From contig NZ_QRAN01000002.1 of assembly GCF_003457605.1 (NCBI RefSeq), forward strand, positions 248,388-312,387: a DNA stretch of 64,000 nt, read 5' to 3'. This stretch comes from Seongchinamella sediminis (GTDB lineage: Bacteria > Pseudomonadota > Gammaproteobacteria > Pseudomonadales > Halieaceae). Made by a program: the position numbers and the translations under genes. Position 1 is the stretch's first letter, and every line of letters begins with the position of its first letter. The notes under the pieces are model-generated. The model was given only the letters and a program-made list of their open reading frames with translations, was not told the origin of the DNA and made no database searches. Positions 36,543 to 44,978 of this stretch are shown here, one piece after another.

Positions 36543-38308
36543 GCAGCCCGGCGGGGGCCCTGGGTTCCCTGGTTCCGATCCTCGGCTTTCTGCGGCCCTA
36601 CAAGCTGCGCTTGGTGGCGGCCAGCCTGGCACTCCTGTTCACCGCCGGGGCCACCCTCTCCCTGGGGCGCGGCTTGCAGGTACTGATCGACCAGGGGTTC
36701 GCCGGCGATAGCGCCGACCTGCGGGCCGCTATTGGCCTGCTGCTGGCCATCGCCGCGGCCATTGCCCTGGGCACCTTCCTGCGCTTTTACCTGGTGTCCT
36801 GGCTGGGCGAACGAGTCAGTGCGGACATTCGCAAGGCCGTATTCGACAATATCGTCAGGCTGCACCCGGGCTATTTCGAGACCAATCGCTCCGGCGAAAT
36901 CATGTCGCGGCTCACCACCGACACCACTCTGCTGCAGACTATCATCGGCTCCTCATTCAGCATGGCCCTGCGCAGCAGCCTGACCCTGGCGGGGGCGCTG
37001 GTAATGATGGTCATTACCAATCCCGCACTGAGCCTTTACATTGCCGTCGTGGTGCCACTGGTGCTGCTGCCTATCCTGGTGTTCGGGCGCCGGGTCAGGC
37101 GCCTGTCCAATCAGAGCCAGGACAGTATCGCCAGCGTCGGCAGCTACGCCGGCGAGGTGATCCAGCACATTCGCGTGGTCCAGAGTTACACCCGGGAACA
37201 GTTTGAAAGCACGGCGTTTGCCACCGAAGTGGAACGCGCCTTCGCCATTGCCCGCCGCCGGATCCGCCAGCGGGCGCTGTTGATCTGCGCCGCTATTCTG
37301 CTCATGTTTATCGGCATGTCGGGAATGATCTGGTCTGGCGGACAGGATGTGATTGCCGGCGAAATGAGCGGTGGCGAACTGGGCGCGTTCGCCTTTTACG
37401 CCATCATGGTCGGCTCGGGCGTGGCGACCATTTCCGAGGTCTGGGGGGAATTACAACGGGCGGCGGGGGCCGCGGAACGCCTGCTCGAGTTGCTCAACAC
37501 CCGCAGCCTGATTGCCGACCCGGGAGAGCAGGGCGCAGTATACAGCAGCAGCCAGCCGGCGCTGGCCCTGGAGGAGGTGAGCTTTTGCTATCCCACGCGG
37601 CCGGAAGTGGCGGCGCTCGATCGCGTCAGCCTGCAGATTCCCGCCGGGCGCTCGCTGGCCCTGGTGGGACCCTCAGGCGCCGGCAAGTCCACCGTATTTG
37701 AACTCCTGCAGCGTTTTTATGACCCCCAGTCCGGCAGCATCAGCCTGGACGGCAGGGATATTCGCAGCCTGGGGCTGCAACAGCTGCGTCAGCAAATAGC
37801 CCTGGTGCCACAACAGCCGGCCCTGTTCACCGGTGACGTCAGCTACAACATCGCCTACGGCAGGCCCGGCGCCAGCGAGGACGACATCGTGGCCGCCGCC
37901 CGCGCCGCCCACGCCCATGAGTTCATCACCGGGCTTCCCGAGGGTTACGCCAGTCATCTGGGAGAGCAGGGGGTGAGGTTGTCCGGCGGCCAGCGCCAGC
38001 GGATTGCCCTGGCTCGCGCGATACTGAATAACCCCCGGATTTTGCTGCTGGATGAAGCCACCAGCGCGCTGGACAGTGACAGCGAATACCATGTGCAACA
38101 GGCGCTGGCAGAGATCATGCACGAGCGCACCACGGTGATCATTGCCCATCGCCTGTCGACCATCCAGCATGCCGACTGCATCGCGGTGCTGGATCAGGGC
38201 CGACTGGTAGCCACCGGAACCCACCAGGAATTACTGGCCAGCTGCCCCCTCTACCAGCGCTTGGCGCGGTTGCAGTTTCGCGAGAAAAGCGCCGCCAGCC
38301 AGGGCTGA
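36539..38308 (+). CDS. ABC exporter, fused permease and ATPase
   Basis: A half-size ABC exporter (type IV fold), expected to work as a homodimer. Six membrane helices lie at about 20-310. The ATPase domain (about 340-585) has Walker A GPSGAGKST, Q-loop LVPQQPALF, signature LSGGQRQR, Walker B ILLLDEATSAL and the switch histidine in IAHRLST. Substrate unknown; it resembles lipid/multidrug exporters in general. It overlaps the MscS gene by ATGA. Its TGA stop abuts that of the hemerythrin gene on the other strand (TGATCA), leaving no room for a terminator. Confidence 0.9.
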   Translation: MSSPAGALGSLVPILGFLRPYKLRLVAASLALLFTAGATLSLGRGLQVLIDQGFAGDSADLRAAIGLLLAIAAAIALGTFLRFYLVSWLGERVSADIRKAVFDNIVRLHPGYFETNRSGEIMSRLTTDTTLLQTIIGSSFSMALRSSLTLAGALVMMVITNPALSLYIAVVVPLVLLPILVFGRRVRRLSNQSQDSIASVGSYAGEVIQHIRVVQSYTREQFESTAFATEVERAFAIARRRIRQRALLICAAILLMFIGMSGMIWSGGQDVIAGEMSGGELGAFAFYAIMVGSGVATISEVWGELQRAAGAAERLLELLNTRSLIADPGEQGAVYSSSQPALALEEVSFCYPTRPEVAALDRVSLQIPAGRSLALVGPSGAGKSTVFELLQRFYDPQSGSISLDGRDIRSLGLQQLRQQIALVPQQPALFTGDVSYNIAYGRPGASEDDIVAAARAAHAHEFITGLPEGYASHLGEQGVRLSGGQRQRIALARAILNNPRILLLDEATSALDSDSEYHVQQALAEIMHERTTVIIAHRLSTIQHADCIAVLDQGRLVATGTHQELLASCPLYQRLARLQFREKSAASQG

Positions 38309-39382
38309 TCAGTCGTCAAACAGTGCGCCGCGCTCGCGCCGCTCCCGGTTCACCCGGCCCAGGTCATCAACCACCTCACGGGAGATCTCGAGCATATCGC
38401 CCAGCAGGCGATAACCTACTTTCACGTTGTTCAGCGAGCAGCGCAGGGGGGCACTCAGCGGCGCCTCGCGAAACATTTCGCGGGAATCATCCAGCGCCAC
38501 CCGCAAATGGTCGCCAGCGGTCTCGCGGGCGGTATCAGCGGCCAGGGACAGCACTTCCAGCGACTCTATCAAGGCCTCTATGCCCACCCACTCCTGGACA
38601 ACACCGCGCTCCACCCGGCGGCGAACACCGCGGCGCAGGCGCCGGGCGAGGTTGCGAAACTCCCGTTGCACCCGGGGACCGAATACCGGCGCCGATACCG
38701 CCCGCAACTCGTCGTCCTCGGCCAGCTCCCGCCAGTCATCGAGACTGAGCACCGATTCGATGTGGGGAAAAACGACTTTTTCCTCCACGTTCATGTGGTC
38801 GTACATATGGCCCACATACTCGCGCCCGGCCTTGACGATGGCAGAGCCTTTCAGCTCGCCCTCACGCCAGCGCTCAATGTCCCGGAGCAATTGCTGACCA
38901 CGACCGGCGGTGGCATCGTGATCGCGCTGCAGGGCATCAACTTCCTCCGCGGCCTTGCGGTCGAGCTCCGCAACCCGGCCGTAGATCAGGTCCTCCCGGG
39001 GATGGTGGTAGCGGTCCGGCCAGCTGGCCATGTAATCCATGACCTCGTAGACCACGTGGGCATCCACCGGCTCGCCGGCCTCGATGGCCTGCAGCTGGTC
39101 GGTAAACAGTTGCATCACCGTGGCGATATGCCGGTGCTCCGCGCGCAGCGCTTTCATCAGCGGCTGCTCCGGCCCCGGGGCCGGCTTTTCCGCGGCCGGC
39201 TGCTCCCATGCCTGGCGACTGTAACCCGCCTGCGCCTTGCCACGGCTGGCGGACTGCTGCTTCGGGCTGGCCGCTTTCTTGCGCTTTGCGGGGGCTTTCT
39301 TGCGCTTCGCGGGGGCTTTCTTGCCCGCCGCCGGTTTGCTGGCGCTGGCTTTTTTTGCTGCGGCTTCTGTTGCTGCGGCCAT
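38309..39382 (-). CDS. Hemerythrin-domain protein with lysine/alanine-rich histone-like tail
   Basis: A 357-residue protein of unknown role. Residues 1-50 are a basic tail of K, A, P and R with repeats of KRKKAPA, like histone H1 or HU-tail proteins, suggesting DNA or polyphosphate binding. Residues about 74-215 are a hemerythrin HHE domain with candidate di-iron ligands H83/H85, H126-H127, E130, H155, H192/H196, E200 and H207. The C-terminal part (about 225-357) is helical and basic (RRLRRGVRRR) and not recognised. The ATG has GAGGAG 7 bases upstream. Possible oxygen, NO or iron sensing at the nucleoid is inference only. Confidence 0.75.
   Translation of the reverse strand: MAAATEAAAKKASASKPAAGKKAPAKRKKAPAKRKKAASPKQQSASRGKAQAGYSRQAWEQPAAEKPAPGPEQPLMKALRAEHRHIATVMQLFTDQLQAIEAGEPVDAHVVYEVMDYMASWPDRYHHPREDLIYGRVAELDRKAAEEVDALQRDHDATAGRGQQLLRDIERWREGELKGSAIVKAGREYVGHMYDHMNVEEKVVFPHIESVLSLDDWRELAEDDELRAVSAPVFGPRVQREFRNLARRLRRGVRRRVERGVVQEWVGIEALIESLEVLSLAADTARETAGDHLRVALDDSREMFREAPLSAPLRCSLNNVKVGYRLLGDMLEISREVVDDLGRVNRERRERGALFDD
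39274..39315 (-). repeat. 21-bp tandem repeat coding the basic tail
   Basis: Two nearly identical 21-bp units (one base differs) and a degenerate third encode the KRKKAPA repeats of the hemerythrin protein tail. Such repeats can change copy number by slippage, always in frame since 21 is a multiple of three. Confidence 0.7.
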
Positions 39383-39518
39383 GGGGGTACTCCTCAATTG
39401 CTGATCCCAGCATAGGACGTCAGCCTAGCCTGTCCAGTGCCGGGAGACATTGATCAGTCTCATGGAAAGCAGGAAGCCACGAACGGGGCAATTTGCTGAA
39501 CCAGTCGACTGCAGATAC

Positions 39519-39543
39519 AAAAACGCCGGCACTGGGCCGGCGT
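39519..39543 (-). terminator. Intrinsic terminator of the pnt operon
   Basis: Twenty bases after the pntB stop, the minus strand folds into a perfect 8-bp stem (ACGCCGGC with GCCGGCGT, loop of 5) followed by five T residues. Confidence 0.85.
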
Positions 39544-39562
39544 CTGGTAGGCGCTTGCGCCG

Positions 39563-40915
39563 TTAACTGAACTCGCGGATCAGGCCGCCAATCGACTCCT
39601 TGGCGTCGCCAAACAGCATCCGCGTGTTGTCCTTGTAGAACAGCGGGTTTTCGATGCCGGCGAAGCCGGAGGCCATGGAGCGCTTGAGCACAAACACCGT
39701 GCGCGCCTGGTCCACGTTGATCACCGGCATACCATAGATCGGGCTGCCCTCGTTCTCGCGGGCTGCCGGGTTCACCACATCGTTGGCACCGATCACAATG
39801 GCCACGTCGACATTCTCCATGCGCGGGTTGATGTCATCCATTTCCAGCAGCTGGTCATAGGGCACATCGGCTTCCGCCAGCAGCACGTTCATGTGGCCGG
39901 GCATACGCCCCGCCACCGGGTGGATGCCGAAGTTCACTTCCGCGCCGTTTTCTTCCATCAGTTCCATCAGTTCCTTCACCACGTGCTGGGCCTGGGCCAC
40001 CGCCATACCGTAGCCGGGAATAATGGCCACGCTGGAGGCCGCTTCCAGCACGTAAAAGGCATCTTCCACCGAAATCGGCTTGATTTCGCCCTCTACTTCC
40101 GTGGTGTCCTGCTTGCCGCTGCCAAAGCCGGAGAACAGCACATTGGACAGGGAGCGGTTCATCGCCTTGCACATGATCTGGGTAAGAATGATACCCGAGG
40201 CGCCCACCAGGGAGCCCGCCACGATCAGGATGTTGTTGTCTACCGCAAAGCCGGCAGCGCAGGCCGCCAGACCGGAGTAGGAGTTCAACAGGGAGATCAC
40301 CACCGGCATGTCAGCACCGCCAATGGGAATAACCGCCATGATGCCAAACACCAGCGACAGGCCGATAACCACGAACAGCCAGGTCAGGTTGCTGGGATCC
40401 AGGCAGAACATCACCGCACCGCCGAGAATGCCCATCACGATCAGGCTGTTCACCACTTGCTGGCCACTGAACAATACCGCTCCGGAGCCAATGGTCTCGG
40501 AGAGTTTGCCGTAGGCGACCAGCGAACCGGTAAAGGTCAGGCCGCCGATCAGGATGGACAAAATAATGGTCACCAGGGTGAACGTACCGGCCTCCGGCGA
40601 AAATGCGGCCCAGCCCACCAGTAGCGAAGCCATGCCGCCGAAACCATTGAACAGTGCCACCATTTCCGGCATCGACGTCATTTGCACCATCCGTGCCGCG
40701 GCGGCACCGATAGCACCACCGACGACAATGCCAATGACGATCCACTGGTAATCGACGATCCCCTGGTCCAGCAGGGCGGCGACAATGGCCACCAGCATGC
40801 CGGTGGAGGAAATCATGTTGCCGCGACGGGCGGTCGCCGGCGAACCCAGCTGCTTCAGGCCGAAAATAAACAGGCCGCCGGCAACCACGTAGGCAAATTG
40901 AATCATTGTCTCCAT
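39563..40915 (-). CDS. pntB: NAD(P) transhydrogenase subunit beta
   Basis: Membrane subunit of the proton-pumping transhydrogenase, which drives NADPH formation from NADH using the proton gradient. 450 residues: about nine membrane helices (dII), then the NADP-binding dIII domain (about 270-450) with IIPGYGMAVAQAQH, GIHPVAGRMPGHMNVLLAEA, GANDVVNPAA and GMPVINVDQA. ATG start, 5 bases after the pntAb stop. An intrinsic terminator follows. Confidence 0.97.
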   Translation of the reverse strand: METMIQFAYVVAGGLFIFGLKQLGSPATARRGNMISSTGMLVAIVAALLDQGIVDYQWIVIGIVVGGAIGAAAARMVQMTSMPEMVALFNGFGGMASLLVGWAAFSPEAGTFTLVTIILSILIGGLTFTGSLVAYGKLSETIGSGAVLFSGQQVVNSLIVMGILGGAVMFCLDPSNLTWLFVVIGLSLVFGIMAVIPIGGADMPVVISLLNSYSGLAACAAGFAVDNNILIVAGSLVGASGIILTQIMCKAMNRSLSNVLFSGFGSGKQDTTEVEGEIKPISVEDAFYVLEAASSVAIIPGYGMAVAQAQHVVKELMELMEENGAEVNFGIHPVAGRMPGHMNVLLAEADVPYDQLLEMDDINPRMENVDVAIVIGANDVVNPAARENEGSPIYGMPVINVDQARTVFVLKRSMASGFAGIENPLFYKDNTRMLFGDAKESIGGLIREFS

Positions 40916-40920
40916 GTGGC

Positions 40921-41208
40921 TTAGCCCTCCTTCTTCTTGAACATGGCGAGCATGCGATCGGTTACCAGATAACCGCCCACCACGTTAATGGAGGCCAGGG
41001 CCACGGCACCGGCGCCCAGCCAGTTGGCCAGGTCCTGGTTGCCGGTTCCCGCGAGGCTGATGGCGCCCACCACCGTGATGCCGGAAATCGCGTTGGCGCC
41101 GGACATCAGGGGCGTGTGCAGGGTAGCGGGTACCTTGTTGATCAATTCAAAGCCCAGGAAGATGGACAGCATCAGGATAAATGTCAGGAATACTTCTGCG
41201 GGTATCAT
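40921..41208 (-). CDS. pntAb: NAD(P) transhydrogenase subunit alpha, membrane part
   Basis: The short dII part of the alpha subunit, 95 residues with three membrane helices (FILMLSIFLGFELI, GANAISGITVVGAISLAG, GAVALASINVVGGYLVT). In E. coli it is fused to dI in PntA; here, as in Rhodospirillum and many proteobacteria, it is separate. Two bases separate it from pntAa. Confidence 0.95.
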   Translation of the reverse strand: MIPAEVFLTFILMLSIFLGFELINKVPATLHTPLMSGANAISGITVVGAISLAGTGNQDLANWLGAGAVALASINVVGGYLVTDRMLAMFKKKEG

Positions 41209-41210
41209 GA

Positions 41211-42353
41211 TTAAGCTCCCCCTTCCACGATATTCTTGATGGTTTCATTGGTGATATCACCGCCGTGGGTGATGATGCAGCCGGGGAGTATGTCGCCCTC
41301 GAAGTCCACCACGAATAGCTTTTTGTCGTCGCACCAGCTGTCTTCCACCAGGTTGAACAGGTTGGAGGAATACATCTGGCTGGCGTCGACAGCTACCTCA
41401 CCGGCCAGGTTGCCCTTGCCGATGATGGTGACCCCGGACCACTCCACGGTCTCATTCGGCACCGAGCCTTCGACGTTGCCGCCGGTCTCCGCGGCCATGT
41501 CGACGATGACCGATCCGGGTGCCATGCCCTCAATCATGTCCTTGGTCACCAGTACCGGCGGCTTGCGGCCAAACACCTGGGCGGTGGTAATTACCACATC
41601 CGATTTGGCAATCACGTCTTTCTGCGCCTGGCGCTGGATTGCAACCTGCTCCGGGGTCAGCTCCTTGGCATAACCGCCGGCGGTTTCGCCGGTTTCACCG
41701 AGGTCGATCTCGAGGAATTTGGCGCCCAGGGATTGCACCTGCTCGGCGACCACCGGGCGGGTGTCAAAGGCGGTAACCTTGGCGCCGAGGCGTTTGGCGG
41801 TGGCGATGGCCTGCAGGCCGGCGACACCGGCGCCGATCACGAACACGTTGGCCGGTTTCAGGGTGCCGGCCGGCGTCATCATCATCGGGAAGATTCGCGG
41901 CAGGGCCATGGCCGCCTCGATCACCATCTGGTATCCCGCCAGGTTGGCCTGGGAGCTCAAGGCATCCATTTTCTGGCTGCGGGTGGTGCGGGGGATCATT
42001 TCCATGGAAATGGAGGTGATGCCGGCATCCCTGAACGCTTTGACCAGCTCGTGCTCGTTAAAAGGATCGAGGTAGCTGATGTGGATGGCGCCGCGCTTCA
42101 TCAGGGCGATTTCATCCAGCGCCGGCTTGCGCAGTCGCAGCAGCATGTCGGCGCTGGCAAACAGCTCCTTGCGGTCAGTGGAAATAGTGGCGCCAGCGTC
42201 AGCATAGGCACTGTCGGCGAAACCGGAACCGATTCCCATGCCGGCCTCAATGACCAGATCGGCGCCCATGCGGACCAGTTTCCTGGCCACGTCTGGCGTA
42301 ATGGGCACCCGGTTCTCTCCCGGATGTGTCTCCCTGGGTATTGCGATGCGCAT
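41211..42353 (-). CDS. pntAa: NAD(P) transhydrogenase subunit alpha, NAD-binding part
   Basis: The peripheral dI domain that binds NAD(H). 380 residues with an alanine-dehydrogenase-like fold: MRIAIPRETHPGENRVPITPDV, RTTRSQKMDALSSQANLAGY, the Rossmann loop VIGAGVAGLQAIATAKRLGA, and the dI contact loop around the RQAQKDVI segment. The ATG (GGGGGGT about 11 bases upstream) gives the conserved start; a long in-frame extension upstream is not conserved. First gene of pntAa-Ab-B. Confidence 0.96.
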   Translation of the reverse strand: MRIAIPRETHPGENRVPITPDVARKLVRMGADLVIEAGMGIGSGFADSAYADAGATISTDRKELFASADMLLRLRKPALDEIALMKRGAIHISYLDPFNEHELVKAFRDAGITSISMEMIPRTTRSQKMDALSSQANLAGYQMVIEAAMALPRIFPMMMTPAGTLKPANVFVIGAGVAGLQAIATAKRLGAKVTAFDTRPVVAEQVQSLGAKFLEIDLGETGETAGGYAKELTPEQVAIQRQAQKDVIAKSDVVITTAQVFGRKPPVLVTKDMIEGMAPGSVIVDMAAETGGNVEGSVPNETVEWSGVTIIGKGNLAGEVAVDASQMYSSNLFNLVEDSWCDDKKLFVVDFEGDILPGCIITHGGDITNETIKNIVEGGA

Positions 42354-42704
42354 AACGGTTGTTACCCCCCGATGCTTGTTGTGTGTTTCTTGTCGACCAG
42401 GCGCAAGGCTAAATGTTTGCCACGGCGCGCTGACGCTTTGTTGAGTTGGCCTCTCCGGGCCATTAGCCCTGCCCGCCCCAGTGGAGCGGGCCAACACTCT
42501 AGCACAGAGGCGAAAGCGCCGGAACAATGACCAATATTCATCAGATGAATTGCTCTGCCCGACTCCATAGGAGCGGTGAAGCTTGGCCCACCTGCCAGAG
42601 AGCGCACAATTTACCTGCCTGAAGGCGCCAGACAAGGACAAGGCAGCCCAAATAAATAGACCGATTCGATCGAACGGGGCCAGCTCGGTGCCGCTGACCA
42701 GGCC
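42354..42704. other. Intergenic region upstream of pntAa, no gene
   Basis: These 351 bases separate the helicase stop from the pntAa start, both on the minus strand. No credible reading frame or RNA gene is seen. The pnt promoter must lie here but no good -35/-10 pair stands out. Two palindromes occur: one at 42536-42550 and a TTCGATCGAA near 42666. No U-tract terminator follows the helicase gene. Confidence 0.55.
42536..42550. promoter_or_regulatory. Inverted repeat, possible operator upstream of pntAa
   Basis: ATTCATC and GATGAAT are perfect 7-bp arms around a single base, about 185 bases before pntAa. The form suits a dimeric regulator; no known consensus is claimed. Confidence 0.3.
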
Positions 42705-44978
42705 CTATTCCCGGTAACACCACCACGGCGGCAGCAGCGAGCGGTAGGCGGGCCAGCCATAACGGGTATCAACCAGCAGCGCCCGGCCGCAATCGGTGGC
42801 GCTTCGAACCACCCGGCCCAGGGCCTGGTCCACCTTCTGCATTGCCGGATAGAGATAGGCGTACTCAAAACCGGCACCATAGGCCTGCTGGTACCATTGG
42901 CGCAGGTTTTCCCGCTCCGAACCCACCTGTGGCAGGCCCACCCCGACGATCGCCACCGCCGACAACAGCTCACCCGGAAGATCGATCCCCTCGGAAAATA
43001 CGCCACCGAGAATGCAGAAGGCGGCGACGTTATGGTGGCTGCGCAAGATCTGGAACAGTTCATCGCGTTCCTCCAGGCTTTGCCCGGGCCGCTGCTGCCA
43101 CAGCCGCCGCTCGGCCCACAGCGGCGCATCCGCCTGCATCAGCGCCAGTACCGAGGCGAGGTAACGATAGGACGGAAAGTACACGATACAGTTGCCCGGG
43201 GCCTCGCGCAGGAAACGCGCCAGCCGGCGGGCCAGCCCGGGCGCACTCGCCTCCCGCTGCCGGTAGCGGGTGTCGATGGCGGTCTCCAGTTCCACCCGCA
43301 ACTGCTCCGCGGCAAAGGGGGATTCCAGCCTGCGGCACACCGCCGCTTCACTGAGGCCGGTCAGCTGGCGCATCCAGTGTTGCGGTGACAGGGTGGCGGA
43401 GAAAGCAATGACAGCATGGGCGCGGGCCTGGCGCTGGGACAGCAGGCGCGAGGGATCCAGGCAGTTGAGGCCCAGGCTGAGCCCCTGCTTGCCGTCGCCC
43501 CGCTGCAGCTGCAGGCGATAGTCCCGCCCCCAGTTTTCCGCCACCCGCAACCACTGCAGCAGGGCGAAATAAAAAGCCATCAACTCCGGATTGGCCGGTA
43601 CAAAGCGGGGATCGTCGGCCATGGCCCTGCCCACCGCCGCCACCACCTCTGCCAGCGGGTTCACCAGCTCAGCCGGGAGCTCCTGGCGAAACACCTCCTC
43701 GCCCCAGGCCTCCTTCTGCAATGCCAGCAAGGCCCGGTTGACCCGCTCCAGGGCGCGCCTGACCGCGGGTGAAGAACTGCGTTTAGCCCGCATCAGCTCG
43801 GCCTTGCTGAGTCTGGCGCTGTACATCTGGCGGGCCCGCTCGGGCAGGTTGTGGGCCTCGTCCACCAGCAGGCTCCAGCGCCGTTCATCCCCGGATATTA
43901 GCCTGTCCAGGCCAGCCGTCAGGCTGTAGACGTAGTGCATGTCCGCCACCACAATATCCACCCAGGGCAGCAGGTCCTGGGCCAGCTGGTAAGGGCATAC
44001 CTCGTGGGCCCTGGCGATCCTCTCTACTGCCGCCCGATCCAGCACCCCGTGCTGGATGGCCTCGGCCAGGGCCCCGGGGAGGCGATCGTAGTAGCCCCGG
44101 GCGAAGGGACAGTCGTCGCCGTGGCAGGCCTTGCCCGGGGAGAAGCAGACCGACTCCTTCGCGGTCAGGGAGAGACTGGATGCCTGCATCCCCGCCCCGG
44201 CCATCAGCGCCAGGCAATCCTCGGCACTGCGCCTGCCAACGGTGCGGGCGGTCACGAATACCAGCGCCTCGTGCTTGTTTTCAGCCATGGCCTTGAGGGC
44301 CGGATAAAGCACCGCCGCGGTTTTGCCGATGCCGGTAGGCGCCTCCAGCATGGCCTGACCGCCCTGGTCGATACATTTGTAAACCAGCTCGGCTACCAGC
44401 CGCTGCCCCCGGCGAAACTCGCCGTGGGGAAAAGCAAGCCGCAGCAGGCTTGCCTGGCGGTCGCGGCGGCGCCGGGCCAGCAGCGCCAGCCAGTCGGCAA
44501 AAGCCGCCAGGGTATCGGTCAGGAACGCCCGCAATTCCGCACGACTGCAGGACTGCCGCAGCGGGACCTCCTCATCGGTGTCGATGTTCAGCCAGGTCAA
44601 CTGCACGGCGACCTCGTCGAGCGACCGCTCCTCGGCGATCAGCGCGGCATAGATCCGGGCCTGGGCCAGGTGCAGGCGGCTGACCGGGGGGGGAATGTTT
44701 CCCGGGTCCACCCGGCAGGTCTTGATCTCCTCGACCAGGGCACTGGCGGGATCGAAGCCGTCTGCCCTGCCCCGCAGCTGCAGTTCGATGTCGCCCTGTT
44801 GGTGCCGGTAGCGGACCGGGTACTCGCGGAGATAGCTCTCCGGCCGGCGCCGGTAAATGCGCTGGTGGCCCTCCATGCCCTGCTCGCCCGTGGGCGAGGG
44901 GGTATAGCGATGGTCGATATCGCCAGAACGGTGACAGAAGGCCACCAGGTCACGGACGCTGAGCCTGAACTCAGTCAT
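42705..44978 (-). CDS. RecB/Cas4-type nuclease fused to XPD/DinG-type iron-sulfur helicase
   Basis: A 757-residue superfamily 2 DNA helicase with an N-terminal nuclease domain. Residues 1-165 show the RecB-family PD-(D/E)xK set: H39, D73, E84-x-K86 and Q106-x3-Y110. The helicase follows: Walker A APTGIGKT (213-220), four candidate [4Fe-4S] cysteines C278, C285, C290 and C328, the DEAH box at 373-376, GVFSEGIDLPG, and motif VI QALGRVVRS. The Fe-S placement is that of XPD/DinG enzymes, which unwind 5'-to-3'. The ATG lies inside the end of the FAN1 gene (8-base overlap), so the two are translationally coupled and presumably act together in repair. Confidence 0.88.
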   Translation of the reverse strand: MTEFRLSVRDLVAFCHRSGDIDHRYTPSPTGEQGMEGHQRIYRRRPESYLREYPVRYRHQQGDIELQLRGRADGFDPASALVEEIKTCRVDPGNIPPPVSRLHLAQARIYAALIAEERSLDEVAVQLTWLNIDTDEEVPLRQSCSRAELRAFLTDTLAAFADWLALLARRRRDRQASLLRLAFPHGEFRRGQRLVAELVYKCIDQGGQAMLEAPTGIGKTAAVLYPALKAMAENKHEALVFVTARTVGRRSAEDCLALMAGAGMQASSLSLTAKESVCFSPGKACHGDDCPFARGYYDRLPGALAEAIQHGVLDRAAVERIARAHEVCPYQLAQDLLPWVDIVVADMHYVYSLTAGLDRLISGDERRWSLLVDEAHNLPERARQMYSARLSKAELMRAKRSSSPAVRRALERVNRALLALQKEAWGEEVFRQELPAELVNPLAEVVAAVGRAMADDPRFVPANPELMAFYFALLQWLRVAENWGRDYRLQLQRGDGKQGLSLGLNCLDPSRLLSQRQARAHAVIAFSATLSPQHWMRQLTGLSEAAVCRRLESPFAAEQLRVELETAIDTRYRQREASAPGLARRLARFLREAPGNCIVYFPSYRYLASVLALMQADAPLWAERRLWQQRPGQSLEERDELFQILRSHHNVAAFCILGGVFSEGIDLPGELLSAVAIVGVGLPQVGSERENLRQWYQQAYGAGFEYAYLYPAMQKVDQALGRVVRSATDCGRALLVDTRYGWPAYRSLLPPWWCYRE

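Noticed and set aside
39274-39315. CRISPR-like repeat
   Set aside because: Only two or three adjacent 21-bp units with no spacers, in frame inside a gene; a coding repeat.
42354-42704. Small genes in the pnt upstream gap
   Set aside because: Short frames lack ribosome binding sites, and the longer ones are extensions or shadows of pntAa and the helicase.
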